33,407 nucleotides of DNA from an uncultured beta proteobacterium (GTDB lineage: Bacteria; Pseudomonadota; Gammaproteobacteria; Burkholderiales; Burkholderiaceae_C). Below the pieces are notes generated by a model, which had not been told where the DNA came from, did no database searches, and saw only the letters and a list, made by a program, of their open reading frames with translations. This document shows, one piece after another, positions 8,514 through 16,908 of the stretch. Position 1 is the first letter of the stretch; the number at the start of each line of letters is the position of its first letter. The stretch covers positions 1-33,407 of the forward strand of contig CAIVXG010000174.1 of the NCBI GenBank assembly GCA_903909815.1, in the 5' to 3' direction. The translations under genes and the position numbers were made by a program.

Positions 8514-8537
8514 TTTCACACGACTCATTGGGTCATT

Positions 8538-8558
8538 CAATATCAAAGGCTGATATTG
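8538..8558. promoter_or_regulatory. Perfect 8-bp inverted repeat, possible operator
   Basis: CAATATCA (8538-8545) and TGATATTG (8551-8558) flank a 5-base spacer. It sits in the 135-bp gap between the amidohydrolase and tcuA, about 90 bases ahead of the tcuA start. The site is AT-rich in otherwise GC-rich DNA, as regulator sites often are. No regulator gene lies nearby, and there is no following U-tract, which argues against a terminator. Confidence 0.5.
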
Positions 8559-8648
8559 GGCGGCCCCCCCCACCTGCGCGGGGCGACAGTGGGTGGAGGA
8601 ATTGTCCGGATATTTGGAAGTCTCAAGGATGAGGAAGGTTTTACGAAG

Positions 8649-10058
8649 ATGATCGACGTACTTGTCATTGGCGGCGGCAATGCTGCGCTGTGCGCCGCGC
8701 TGATGGCGCGGGAAGCGGGGGCGAGCGTGCTGTTGCTGGAGTCGGCGCCGCGCGTCTGGCGTGGCGGCAACTCGGGCCATACCCGCAATTTGCGCTGCAT
8801 GCACGACGCGCCACAGGACGTGCTGACCGAGGCTTACGGCGAAGAGGAGTACTGGCAGGATCTGCTCAAGGTGACGGGCGGCCAGACCAACGAGACATTG
8901 GCGCGGCTCGCGATCCGCGAATCGTCACGCTGCCGCGACTGGATGCGCCGCCACGGCGTGCGCTTCCAGCCCTCGCTCTCGGGCACGCTGCAACTGTCGC
9001 GCACCAACGCTTTCTTCATGGGCGGCGGCAAGGCACTGGTCAACGCCTACTACCGCAGCGCCGAACAGCTGGGCGTGCAGGTCCGCTACGACGCGACCGT
9101 GGAGCGGCTTGAGATGGAGGGAGGGCGCTTTGTCGCGGCCTATGTGGGCGCTGAGCGCATCGCGGCCAGGGCCTGCGTCATGGCCGCTGGTGGCTTCGAG
9201 TCGAACCTGGAATGGCTGCGTGAGGCCTGGGGTCAGAACGCCGACGGCGAGTGGCCAGCCGACAACTTCCTGATTCGCGGCACGCGCTACAACCGGGGCG
9301 CGCTGCTCAAGTTCCTGATGAACGAGACCCAAGCCGACATCATCGGTGACCCGTCTCAGTCGCACTGCGTGGCGATCGACGCGCGCGCACCGCTGTATGA
9401 CGGCGGCATCTGCACCCGCATCGACTGCGTGTCACTGGGCGTGGTCGTGAACAAGGCGGCGCAGCGCTTCTACGATGAGGGCGAGGACTTCTGGCCCAAG
9501 CGTTACGCGATCTGGGGCCGCATGGTGGCACAGCAACCGGGACAAACCGGCTACTCCATCATCGACGCCAAGGCCTTGGGACGCTTCATGCCGCCTGTTT
9601 TTCCCGGCATCCAGGCCGACAGCCTGAGCGAACTGGCGCGCAAGCTGGGGCTGGACGAAGCAGCCTTCATGCAGACCATGAATGACTACAACGCAGCCTG
9701 TCGCGTCGGCTACTTTGACCACCAGACCCTGGACGACTGCCACACGGAAGGCTTGATGCCAGCCAAGACGCATTGGGCGCGCACCATCGACAAGGCACCT
9801 TTTTACGGCTACGCGCTCAAGCCCGGAATCACCTTCACCTACCTCGGACTCAAGGTGAACGAGCAGGCTGCCGTGCACTTCGGCGGGCAGCCCAGCGAGA
9901 ACCTGTTCGTGGCCGGGGAGATGATGGCCGGCAACGTGCTGGGCAAGGGCTATACCGCCGGCGTGGGCATGGCGATCGGCACGGCCTTTGGCCGCATTGC
10001 GGGGACGCAGGCGGCACGCGCTGCCATGAGGGCAGGAGCACCACATGCGCCAGCTTGA
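8649..10058 (+). CDS. tcuA: FAD-dependent tricarballylate dehydrogenase-like protein
   Basis: A 469-residue flavoprotein of the fumarate reductase/succinate dehydrogenase flavoprotein family. TcuA oxidises tricarballylate to cis-aconitate and passes electrons to TcuB. The N-terminus has the Rossmann FAD motif [15 protein letters not shown] (residues 4-18) and [11 protein letters not shown], which resembles the TcuA active-site region. [15 protein letters not shown] and the C-terminal [18 protein letters not shown] complete the FAD fold. The ATG at 8649 is preferred, with GGAAGG and GAAG upstream; an open frame back to 8556 lacks family residues. It overlaps tcuB by 14 bases. The true substrate could be another tri- or dicarboxylate, such as an aconitate or citrate analogue. 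Confidence 0.88.
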   Translation: MIDVLVIGGGNAALCAALMAREAGASVLLLESAPRVWRGGNSGHTRNLRCMHDAPQDVLTEAYGEEEYWQDLLKVTGGQTNETLARLAIRESSRCRDWMRRHGVRFQPSLSGTLQLSRTNAFFMGGGKALVNAYYRSAEQLGVQVRYDATVERLEMEGGRFVAAYVGAERIAARACVMAAGGFESNLEWLREAWGQNADGEWPADNFLIRGTRYNRGALLKFLMNETQADIIGDPSQSHCVAIDARAPLYDGGICTRIDCVSLGVVVNKAAQRFYDEGEDFWPKRYAIWGRMVAQQPGQTGYSIIDAKALGRFMPPVFPGIQADSLSELARKLGLDEAAFMQTMNDYNAACRVGYFDHQTLDDCHTEGLMPAKTHWARTIDKAPFYGYALKPGITFTYLGLKVNEQAAVHFGGQPSENLFVAGEMMAGNVLGKGYTAGVGMAIGTAFGRIAGTQAARAAMRAGAPHAPA

Positions 10059-11202
10059 GACCCTGACGCGCGAAGCCCGAGCCCTGGCCAATGGTCAGTC
10101 GATGAGTGCAGCCGAGACCGAAGTCGCGCGCCAGTTGCAGATCTGCAATGCCTGCCGCTACTGCGAAGGTTTTTGCGCCGTCTTCCCCGCCATGACGCGC
10201 CGGCTTGAATTTGCCAAGGCCGATGTCCATTACCTGGCCAACCTGTGTCACAACTGCGGCGCCTGCTACCACGCCTGCCAATACGCGCCACCGCACGAGT
10301 TCGCGGTGAACGTGCCGCAGGCGCTGGCCAAGGTGCGCGTGCGTACCTACGCCGAGTACGCCTGGCCCGCGCCCTTGGGTGCGCTCTACCAGCACAACGG
10401 ACTCGCGCTGGCGCTGGCACTTGCGGGAGGGCTGGCGCTGTTCTTGCTGCTGGTGCTGGCGCAGAGCGGCACGCTCATGCAAGCCGGTCTGGGCGGCAAC
10501 TTCTACGCGATCTTTGCGCACAATGCATTGGCGCTGATGTTCGGTGCGGTGTTCGGACTGGCGCTGCTGGCGCTGGGTGTGGGTGTGAGAAATTTCTGGC
10601 GCGACATCAAGCCAGGACTTGCCAGCGCGGATGCCGTAGCCGAGGCGACGAAGAACGTACTCACGCTGACCTACCTGGGTGGCGGTCACGGCGAGGGTTG
10701 CAACGAGGCCGACGACGCCTTCACCCTGGCGCGGCGACGCCTGCATCACCTCACCTTCTATGGCTTCATGCTGTGCTGTGCGGCGACCAGCGTGGCCACC
10801 CTTTACCACTTCTTTCTGGATCGGCTCGCACCCTATGCGTCGAGCAGCCTGCCGGTGCTGCTGGGTGTGGCCGGGGGTGTGGGCTTGCTCATAGGCCCAG
10901 CCGGTCTGCTGTGGCTGAATTTGCGGCGGGATCCGAACCACGGCGACCCCGCGCAAAAGCCCATGGACCGAGGCTTCATCGCCTTGCTGCTGCTCACGAG
11001 CGCCAGCGGCCTGGCCTTGCTCGCATGGCGCGACGCCGCGGCCATGCCGGCACTGTTGGCGCTGCACCTGGGCGTGGTGATGGCGCTCTTTGTCACCCTG
11101 CCGTATGGCAAATTCGCGCACGGCATCTACCGCGTCGCAGCGCTGCTCAAGTGGGCGATCGAAAAGCGGCAACCGAGCGGCTTGCAGCTCGGGTCGGATT
11201 GA
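10045..11202 (+). CDS. tcuB: Tricarballylate utilization Fe-S/cytochrome b-type membrane protein
   Basis: A 385-residue membrane partner of TcuA (TcuB/CitB family) that accepts electrons from reduced FADH2 and delivers them to the quinone pool. The cytoplasmic N-terminus carries two CX2CX2CX3C motifs (Cys34-37-40-44 and Cys68-71-74-78), each a [4Fe-4S] site in which the last Cys is followed by VFP or QYA. From about residue 115 several hydrophobic helices follow, with histidines suited to heme ligation ([30 protein letters not shown]). The start overlaps tcuA by 14 bases, so translation is probably coupled. In Salmonella the tcu locus also has TcuC (MFS carrier) and the LysR regulator TcuR; both are missing here. 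Confidence 0.9.
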   Translation: MRQLETLTREARALANGQSMSAAETEVARQLQICNACRYCEGFCAVFPAMTRRLEFAKADVHYLANLCHNCGACYHACQYAPPHEFAVNVPQALAKVRVRTYAEYAWPAPLGALYQHNGLALALALAGGLALFLLLVLAQSGTLMQAGLGGNFYAIFAHNALALMFGAVFGLALLALGVGVRNFWRDIKPGLASADAVAEATKNVLTLTYLGGGHGEGCNEADDAFTLARRRLHHLTFYGFMLCCAATSVATLYHFFLDRLAPYASSSLPVLLGVAGGVGLLIGPAGLLWLNLRRDPNHGDPAQKPMDRGFIALLLLTSASGLALLAWRDAAAMPALLALHLGVVMALFVTLPYGKFAHGIYRVAALLKWAIEKRQPSGLQLGSD

Positions 11203-11220
11203 AACGCGAACCCTCAGGGC

Positions 11221-11230
11221 GTAAGCTTAC
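11221..11230. promoter_or_regulatory. Short perfect palindrome upstream of Bug gene
   Basis: GTAAGCTTAC is a perfect 10-bp palindrome in the 53-bp gap between tcuB and the solute-binding protein gene, followed by an AT-rich stretch (GATATTTTTT) and the ribosome site GGAGG at 11247-11251. It could be a small operator or chance, as ten bases is short. Confidence 0.25.
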
Positions 11231-11255
11231 ACAACGGATATTTTTTGGAGGCAAC

Positions 11256-12233
11256 ATGAAAAACCCAACCCGCCGCGCGCTCGTCTGCGCCTTGCTCGGA
11301 ACGGCATGGCTCACTTCAGTGGCGCACGCCGCCGACACATGGCCCACCAAACCCGTGACCCTGGTGGTGCCCTTTGCGGCAGGTGGCACGACCGACATCC
11401 TGGCCCGCAGCGTGGGGCAAAAGCTGGGCGAAGCGCTGCACCAGAACGTCATCATCGACAACAGGCCGGGCGCTGGCGGCACACTCGGTGCTGCCAGCGT
11501 GGCCCGCGCTGCGCCCGACGGCTACACCCTGTTCATGGCGACCATCGCACACACTATGGCGCCAGGCATCTACAAGTCGCTTCCCTACGACTTCATCCGC
11601 GACTTCGACGCCATCGGCATGGTGGCACTCACGCCCAACGTCGTCATCGTGAATCCCGCGCTGCCGGTGAAGACGGTGCAGGAACTGGTCGCCTACATCA
11701 AGGCGCACCCCGGCAAGGTCAATTACGGTTCGGCTGGCGTCGGCAGCACAGAACACCTGTCGGGCGAAATGTTCCGCTCCACCATCGGCGCCGACATGGC
11801 GCACGTGCCTTACAAGGGCGGCGCGCCCATGATGACGGACCTGATGGGCGGACAGATTCAGATGGCGATAGAAACCAGTCCGTCCGCTTCGCCCCATGTG
11901 CGTAGCGGCAAGGTCAGGGCGCTGGCGGTCACCACCCCCAAACGCTCCAGCGCCTACCCCGGCGTCCCCACGCTGGACGAGTCGGGGCTCAAGGGCTTCG
12001 AGGTCACGACCTGGTTCGCCATCATGGCGCCCAAAGGAACGCCCGGCGCGATCGAACAAAGGGTGCACAGCGAATTGGCCAAGGTGCTCAAGCTGCCCGA
12101 CATCCTGAAGCGCTTTGAAGAGCAGGGCGTGACCCCCGGCGAAATGACGGAGGCGCAATTGCAGGCCTTCATTCGCGCCGAGACCAGCAAGTGGATCAAG
12201 GTGGCCAAGGATTCGGGCGCGAGCGCAGAGTGA
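11256..12233 (+). CDS. Bug/TctC-family tricarboxylate solute-binding protein
   Basis: Periplasmic binding protein of 325 residues. The signal peptide runs to about residue 26 (VAHA-AD), followed by the TctC-type start WPTKPVTLVVPFAAGGTTDILAR, then DNRPGAGGTLGA and the late lobe motif HVPYKGGAPMMTDLMGG, all signatures of the Bug family that binds tri- and dicarboxylates, amides or aromatic acids. GGAGG lies five bases before ATG 11256. The TctA and TctB membrane subunits are not present, so it is an orphan binding protein. It may serve DctA, a distant TctAB, or sensing. It ends in TGATG, where its stop overlaps the next gene's start by one base. Confidence 0.93.
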   Translation: MKNPTRRALVCALLGTAWLTSVAHAADTWPTKPVTLVVPFAAGGTTDILARSVGQKLGEALHQNVIIDNRPGAGGTLGAASVARAAPDGYTLFMATIAHTMAPGIYKSLPYDFIRDFDAIGMVALTPNVVIVNPALPVKTVQELVAYIKAHPGKVNYGSAGVGSTEHLSGEMFRSTIGADMAHVPYKGGAPMMTDLMGGQIQMAIETSPSASPHVRSGKVRALAVTTPKRSSAYPGVPTLDESGLKGFEVTTWFAIMAPKGTPGAIEQRVHSELAKVLKLPDILKRFEEQGVTPGEMTEAQLQAFIRAETSKWIKVAKDSGASAE

Positions 12234-12952
12234 TGCGAATCGCCAGCGCCAGGCGCAGGCGTGCGCAACACCGGCAGACCTGGCGCATCGTCCTGAGTCT
12301 TTGCCTGGGTTGCGCGCCGGGTCTGGTACTGGCGGCGCAGAGCGTGCGTGAGCAGGAAATTGCCGAGTGTCGACCCGGCGAGATTTCGACCTGGGAGGGC
12401 GCCAAAGACCGCCCGGCCATCAGCTCTTCCATGCGGTTTGTCTACAGCCATGCGGGTTCGCCCGCCTGGTTTTCGGAGGAGGCGGTGCTGGCTGCGGTGC
12501 AGCTTGCCGCGCAAGCCTGGTCCGCGTGCGGCGTTCCTGCTGCTGTGCTCAGCGCCGCTACGTCATCGGCGACAGATGCGGTCGCGGTGCAGTGGAGCGA
12601 GGCCGGTAGCCGCGGCAACTTTGGCCTGGCGAACCTGGGTCGGCGCACACTGTCGCTGGGGCCGGCTGCGTTTGCGCTGCTGCAAAACCGCAACCCCGGC
12701 TACGACGCCCGACAGACGCTGCAGATGGTGATTTCGCACGAGATGGGACATCTGTTTGGACTCGTGGCGCATTCGCGGCGCTGCGTCGACGTCACGTCCT
12801 ACTATGACGATGGCAACGGCGCAAAGTGCTTCAGCCGGGAACCGGCCCAGATGAAGGCGTTCACCGAGTACCGCTCGGCCTTGCCCACCGCGTGCGATAT
12901 CCAGCGTTGCCGTGCGGCCAACGCAAACCCGCCCCTGAGCCTGCTCCGTTGA
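12233..12952 (+). CDS. Matrixin-like zinc metalloprotease, exported, with unusual zinc motif spacing
   Basis: A 239-residue protein with an arginine-rich N-terminus (RRRR at 7-10) and a hydrophobic signal (about 18-34, VLAAQ). Pattern CRPGEISTW and the 'W...A...W' beta/alpha layout after FVYSHAG resemble peptidase M10 (matrixin) proteins. The zinc helix is ISHEMGHLFGLVAH: His169, Glu170, His173 and Gly176 are standard, but the third His (180) is one residue later than in HExxHxxGxxH. Met207 is a candidate Met-turn, and Cys184, 199, 221 and 226 could form disulfides. The start shares one base with the Bug stop, so it is probably translated from the same mRNA. Function unknown; an inactive or atypical protease is possible. 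Confidence 0.65.
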   Translation: MRIASARRRRAQHRQTWRIVLSLCLGCAPGLVLAAQSVREQEIAECRPGEISTWEGAKDRPAISSSMRFVYSHAGSPAWFSEEAVLAAVQLAAQAWSACGVPAAVLSAATSSATDAVAVQWSEAGSRGNFGLANLGRRTLSLGPAAFALLQNRNPGYDARQTLQMVISHEMGHLFGLVAHSRRCVDVTSYYDDGNGAKCFSREPAQMKAFTEYRSALPTACDIQRCRAANANPPLSLLR

Positions 12953-13012
12953 TCGCCGACCCGGTGTTTTCCGGTGCCAAAGCCGCGCCCGCGGATGCTG
13001 AATAATCAACCC

Positions 13013-13369
13013 ATGACCCACACCCCTACACCCTGCCCCCAATGCGGCCTTGAAAACACCTACGCCGATGGCGACCAGCTGATCTGTCCTGACTGCGCCT
13101 TTGAGTGGCCTGCCGTGGCTTCGACTTCGGACGAAGAAGGCACAACGTCTGACGGAGTGGTGCGCGATGCCAATGGCAATCCGCTCGCCGACGGCGACGC
13201 CGTAATCCTGATCAAGGACCTGAAGGTCAAAGGCTCGTCCACCGTGCTGAAGAAAGGCACCAAGGTCAAGAGCATCCGCCTGCCGCAAGATGCGGGTGAC
13301 CACGAGGTGGACTGCAAGATGGATGCCGGCAGCTTCATGCTCAAGGCCTGCTTCTTGAAGAAGGCTTGA
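13013..13369 (+). CDS. yjdM: Zinc-ribbon alkylphosphonate-utilization-like protein YjdM (PhnA family)
   Basis: A small cytoplasmic protein of 118 residues. The N-terminal zinc ribbon has [10 protein letters not shown] and CPDCAFEW (two CxxC pairs about 19 residues apart). After an acidic linker, the conserved C-terminal SH3-like domain reads [23 protein letters not shown]... and ends [11 protein letters not shown]. coli YjdM (once PhnA) is about 111 residues; despite the old name, a role in phosphonate breakdown is not established. The ATG at 13013 best matches the family N-terminus; an earlier in-frame ATG is at 12995. AATAAT at 13001-13006 lies six bases before the ATG, so this mRNA may be leaderless. 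It converges with iorB. Confidence 0.9.
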   Translation: MTHTPTPCPQCGLENTYADGDQLICPDCAFEWPAVASTSDEEGTTSDGVVRDANGNPLADGDAVILIKDLKVKGSSTVLKKGTKVKSIRLPQDAGDHEVDCKMDAGSFMLKACFLKKA

Positions 13370-13391
13370 AGCGCTTGGTTCCCTGAAGCAT

Positions 13392-13438
13392 CGCAACCAG
13401 GAATATCGAAAAGCTGCTGCTCGATTTTCATGGTTGCG
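13392..13438. terminator. 18-bp imperfect inverted repeat between convergent genes
   Basis: Arms 13392-13409 and 13421-13438 match at 16 of 18 positions around an 11-base loop. The outer 8 bp (CGCAACCA/TGGTTGCG) and inner 5 bp (ATCGA/TCGAT) are perfect, with two symmetric single mismatches between. It lies in the 89-bp space between the yjdM and iorB stop codons and could serve both strands. No long U-run follows on either side. Confidence 0.5.
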
Positions 13439-13458
13439 GGCCGTTACAAGGCTTCCCA

Positions 13459-15723
13459 TCAACTCCAGCTCAAGTCCGCCCGGCTCAGCGGCAGTTGGCG
13501 CACGCGTTTTCCCGTGGCGGCAAAGATCGCGTTGCACACGGCCGGTGCCAGCGGCGGCAGGGCGGGCTCGCCCAGCCCGGTGACAGGCTCATTGGTCTTC
13601 AGAAAGTGCACGTCGATGCGCGGTGGTGCATCGCCAATGCCCAGCATCGGGTAGTCAGTGAAGTTGTGCTGCACGACGCGCCCGCGCTGGATGTCGAGCT
13701 CGGCGAACATCAGCGTTCCCAGACCATCGATGACCGACCCCTGCACCTGATTCTCGGCACCGCTCAGGTTGACGATCTGCGCGCCAATGTCGGACACCAC
13801 CACCACGCGGTCCACCTTCAGCTCACCCGCTTTCGAGACCGTGACTTCAGCCACCTCGGCGATATAGCCGCGGTGGCTGAAATGAAACGCGATGCCCTGG
13901 CCCTGTCCTCGCGGCCATTTCTTGCGACCCCATTGCGCCTTCAGTGCGACCTCTTTCAGCACGTTGCGCATGCGTCCCACGTTGTAGGGCGCGCCGCGCT
14001 CTCCGGTGCCGGGCACGACATCCTTGTTGCCCAAAATTTCCAGCCGGAATTCCAGCGGGTCGCGTCCTGCCGCGTGCGCCAGTTCATCGATGAAACTGTG
14101 GAACACCCAGGCAAACACGTTGCTTCCTGGCGCGCGCCACGGACCCATGGGAATGCCGCACTCCATGGGCGTCTGTTCCAGCAGACAGTTGGCCGCCCAG
14201 CGCCCCGGAAACTCGTCCCCCGAGAGGCTGGCGCCGCTGCCCGGCTGCAACACCGATTGGCCGTCGCGCTGCACGCGGTTGGCAAAAGTGATGAAGTGGT
14301 TGTGCCAGGCGCTGAGTTTGCCCTTGCCGTCGAGCGCGCCGCGCAGGAAGTGAAAGCCACCAGCGCGATAGTGGTCGTGGCGCAGGTCGTCTTCGCGTGA
14401 CCAGGTGAGCTTGACGGGTGCCGGCACGCGCTGCGCAATGGCGGCGGCCTCGACGATGTAGTCGGCGCTCAGGCGCCGCCCAAAACCGCCGCCGCTGCGC
14501 GTGATGTGCAGTGTGATCTGCTCCTTGGTCAGGCCCAGCGTACTGGCCACCAGGTTCTGACCTGAGGCTGGATTCTGCGTCGGCGCCCAGATCTCCATGG
14601 CCCCGTCCTTGAACCAGGCAGTGCAGTTTTGCGGCTCGATGCTGGCGTGCGAAATGAACGGGTAGCTGTACGCTGCCTCCACCGTTTTGGTGGCTGCGGC
14701 AAACGCTGCCGCCGGGTCGCCGTCTTTGCGCAATGCCACGCTGCCTGGCTTTTTGGAAAGTACTTGCGCCTGCGCCACAAAACCGTCCCAGCTTTCTTGC
14801 ACGACCCCACCCTCGTCCCAGGTCACCTTGAGCTGGCGACGCGCGCTGAACGCGGCCCAGGTGGAGTCCGCCACGATCGCCACACCCGGCATGAGCCCGT
14901 TGAGGTTGCTTGTGCCCTCGATCACAAAGGCGTCGCGCACACCGGGCAGCACCTGGATCGCGGCGAGATTGGCGCTGATGACCTTGCCACCGAAAGCCGG
15001 GCACTTCTCGTACACCGCATACAGCATGCCGGGCAATCGCACATCGATGCCGAACAGCGGTTTGCCCGTGACGACGGCGTGGTTGTCTACACCCGGTATG
15101 CGCTGCCCAAGCAGTTTGTAATCCTTCGGGTCCTTGAGTTTGACCGAGGCCTCGGGTGGCACCGGCAATGTCGCGGCCATCGCCGCCAGTTCGCCATAGC
15201 TCAGGCGACGTTGGCTTGGCAGGTGGTGCACGGCAGAGTGCGCGGCCACGCATTCTGCCAGCGGCAGGTTCCAGGTCTGAGCAGCAGCCTGTACCAGCAT
15301 CGTGCGCGCCGTGGCACCGAGCCGCAGAAAGTGGTTGTAGTTGTTGGGCGTGGAGGTGGATCCGCCGGCGCTTTGACCGCCGTAGGCCGGGCTCAGATCC
15401 CCCTGCACGATGCGCACGTCCTTCCAGTCCACTTCCAGTTCCTCGGCAATCACCATCGGCAGTGAGGTCTTGATGCCCTGGCCAATTTCGGGCTGCTTGG
15501 AGACGAGCGTGACCACGCCGTCGGGCGCAATCGTGATGAAGGCGTTTGGGCGAAAGTCATGGTCCAAGGTGCTGGCGCGAGCGAGCTTGGTGATCTGGCT
15601 CTGCGCTATTGCGCCCTGCAGGTGGAACCCGAGCACCAGACCACCCCCCGCCAGCGCCGTCTGGCGCAGGAAGGCGCGGCGATCAGGCTGCCCCATGTTC
15701 ACATCTTGATCGAGCTGTTTCAT
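13459..15723 (-). CDS. iorB: Molybdopterin-binding subunit, isoquinoline 1-oxidoreductase-like
   Basis: Large subunit (754 residues) of a xanthine-dehydrogenase-family molybdenum hydroxylase that adds water-derived oxygen to N-heterocycles or oxidises aldehydes. A Tat signal is evident: DRRAFLR at residues 14-20, hydrophobic 22-35, then GAIAQ. Typical IorB elements follow: [42 protein letters not shown] (molybdopterin contact), [13 protein letters not shown], and near the end [17 protein letters not shown] with the expected catalytic-Glu region. The start is ATG at 15723; the open frame continues upstream only because it shadows iorA. It overlaps iorA by ATGA. Substrate unknown; aldehyde dehydrogenase is an alternative in this branch. 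The holoenzyme is probably folded with its small subunit in the cytoplasm and exported by hitchhiking. Confidence 0.9.
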   Translation of the reverse strand: MKQLDQDVNMGQPDRRAFLRQTALAGGGLVLGFHLQGAIAQSQITKLARASTLDHDFRPNAFITIAPDGVVTLVSKQPEIGQGIKTSLPMVIAEELEVDWKDVRIVQGDLSPAYGGQSAGGSTSTPNNYNHFLRLGATARTMLVQAAAQTWNLPLAECVAAHSAVHHLPSQRRLSYGELAAMAATLPVPPEASVKLKDPKDYKLLGQRIPGVDNHAVVTGKPLFGIDVRLPGMLYAVYEKCPAFGGKVISANLAAIQVLPGVRDAFVIEGTSNLNGLMPGVAIVADSTWAAFSARRQLKVTWDEGGVVQESWDGFVAQAQVLSKKPGSVALRKDGDPAAAFAAATKTVEAAYSYPFISHASIEPQNCTAWFKDGAMEIWAPTQNPASGQNLVASTLGLTKEQITLHITRSGGGFGRRLSADYIVEAAAIAQRVPAPVKLTWSREDDLRHDHYRAGGFHFLRGALDGKGKLSAWHNHFITFANRVQRDGQSVLQPGSGASLSGDEFPGRWAANCLLEQTPMECGIPMGPWRAPGSNVFAWVFHSFIDELAHAAGRDPLEFRLEILGNKDVVPGTGERGAPYNVGRMRNVLKEVALKAQWGRKKWPRGQGQGIAFHFSHRGYIAEVAEVTVSKAGELKVDRVVVVSDIGAQIVNLSGAENQVQGSVIDGLGTLMFAELDIQRGRVVQHNFTDYPMLGIGDAPPRIDVHFLKTNEPVTGLGEPALPPLAPAVCNAIFAATGKRVRQLPLSRADLSWS

Positions 15724-16199
15724 GCGACCCCCTTGCCTTGGCCTGCGATCTCGGCCGCGCGGCGAATGCCGGCGCGGATGCGCAGATAGGTCGCGCAGCG
15801 GCACAGGTTGCCGGCCATGGCGCTGTCGATTTCGGCGTCGGTGGGATTCGGGTTTTCCTTGAGCAGCGCCGCCGCCGTCATGATCTGTCCGCTCTGGCAA
15901 TAGCCGCATTGCGGCACATCGAGCTCCTGCCACGCCGTCTGCAAGGGGTGGTCACCGTGCGGGCTCAGCCCTTCGATGGTGACGACCTGCTTGCGCCCGA
16001 CCGTGGACACGGGGGTCATGCACGAGCGCGTGGGCACACCGCCAAGCTGCACCGTACACGCGCCGCAACTGCCCACGCCGCAGCCGTACTTGGTGCCGGG
16101 CAAATCCAAAGTGTCGCGCAACACCCATAACAAAGGCGTGTCCGGCGCGGCCTCCACCTGGCGCGTCACGCCATTCACGTTGATGGAATAGTGGTTCAT
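15720..16199 (-). CDS. iorA: [2Fe-2S] subunit, isoquinoline 1-oxidoreductase-like
   Basis: Small electron-transfer subunit of 159 residues for the downstream molybdenum subunit. The N-terminal ferredoxin domain has [11 protein letters not shown] (Cys40, 45, 48) plus Cys60. The C-terminal helical domain has CGYCQSGQI (Cys98, 101) and NLCRC (Cys133, 135). These eight cysteines bind the two [2Fe-2S] clusters of this family. It has no signal peptide, consistent with hitchhiker export with the Tat-bearing IorB. The start at 16199 overlaps the stop of the HAD gene (ATGA, 16199-16196), and the stop overlaps the IorB start, so the three genes form one coupled operon. No cytochrome c subunit gene follows, though many such enzymes have one. 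Confidence 0.93.
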   Translation of the reverse strand: MNHYSINVNGVTRQVEAAPDTPLLWVLRDTLDLPGTKYGCGVGSCGACTVQLGGVPTRSCMTPVSTVGRKQVVTIEGLSPHGDHPLQTAWQELDVPQCGYCQSGQIMTAAALLKENPNPTDAEIDSAMAGNLCRCATYLRIRAGIRRAAEIAGQGKGVA

Positions 16200-16798
16200 G
16201 ACTTGGCCATCCACCAATCGGTGAAAGCCGGCAGATGCGCGTGTGTGGAACCCACGGCACTCAGCGCAGGCCCGACGTTGGGGCTGCCGTTTGGACCGCG
16301 CAATATCAGCGCGGTATGAATGTCATCCCGGATGCCCTCCATGTACGGCAAAAAGTCGTCAACAAAGGCCACAGGATGGAGTTGGTGAATGACCTCAGCC
16401 TTGGGACTGACAGAACCTGCCTGGTGACCGGTGGCAAATACCCGTGAAATTGGAAAGCCGTGGGACTGCAAGTTGGCCAGACGTGCGTTCGCAAACTTGT
16501 CTTCCAGTGCGGTGACACAAACGAGTTCATTTCCGCCTGCCCGCAGCCGATGACAGGCCTCGACTGCGCCTTCGATCTGGGGAATATCGGACCAGAAATC
16601 CTCGTCAAAATACGCACGAAAGGCGATGAGTTCTTCACCGCTCAGGCGCTGCACATTCCAGCGCTCATGGTGCCAGTAAGCCTGCGGATCCAACTCGGCG
16701 GGGTAGGTTCCCGAATAGCGCTCCCAAGCCTTGGCGTAAGCCAGATTCAGATCCAGCAGAACGCCGTCGCAGTCCAAGGCAATGATGGGTTTTGTCAT
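16196..16798 (-). CDS. HAD-superfamily hydrolase
   Basis: A 200-residue phosphatase-type protein. The nucleophile motif is [12 protein letters not shown] (the two Asp near residues 9 and 11), motif II is VCVTALED near residue 94, a Lys in PKAEVIHQL provides motif III, and motif IV is [11 protein letters not shown] (Asp pair near 150). This is a complete catalytic set. A cap-like helical region lies between residues 15 and 80. Substrate unknown; nucleotides and sugar phosphates are usual. It leads the iorAB operon with a 4-base overlap, which is unusual company for a HAD enzyme and might mean a role in cofactor or substrate supply, but that is inference. A TAGAAT -10-like box lies on the minus strand at 16827-16822. 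Confidence 0.82.
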   Translation of the reverse strand: MTKPIIALDCDGVLLDLNLAYAKAWERYSGTYPAELDPQAYWHHERWNVQRLSGEELIAFRAYFDEDFWSDIPQIEGAVEACHRLRAGGNELVCVTALEDKFANARLANLQSHGFPISRVFATGHQAGSVSPKAEVIHQLHPVAFVDDFLPYMEGIRDDIHTALILRGPNGSPNVGPALSAVGSTHAHLPAFTDWWMAKS

Positions 16799-16847
16799 AG
16801 CAGGTGATCCCTTTGGGCACTATTCTATTTCTGCAAGGCCCAAGGCG

Positions 16848-16874
16848 TTGCGTTGTCCCTTCGCCGCCTACAAT
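16848..16874 (+). promoter_or_regulatory. Possible promoter for the creatininase-family gene
   Basis: TACAAT at 16869-16874 is a good -10 box. TTGCGT at 16848-16853 is a candidate -35 with short 15-base spacing. It lies in the 110-bp divergent gap. Transcription would start close to the ATG at 16881, which opens a 12-codon ORF rather than the main frame. Confidence 0.4.
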
Positions 16875-16908
16875 TCGCGCATGAATTCACCCTTGAACGC
16901 ACCCTTCC

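Noticed and set aside
8564-8571. Run of eight C as a phase-variable tract
   Set aside because: It lies outside coding sequence and about 80 bases before tcuA, and a single C8 is expected now and then in GC-rich DNA.
9850-11172. 440-residue minus-strand open frame
   Set aside because: It is antisense to tcuA and tcuB, which show clear family motifs; its Gln/Arg-rich translation resembles no protein.
10245-11255. Long upstream extension of the Bug protein frame
   Set aside because: It runs through tcuB in another frame; the signal peptide and strong ribosome site at 11247-11251 fix the start at 11256.
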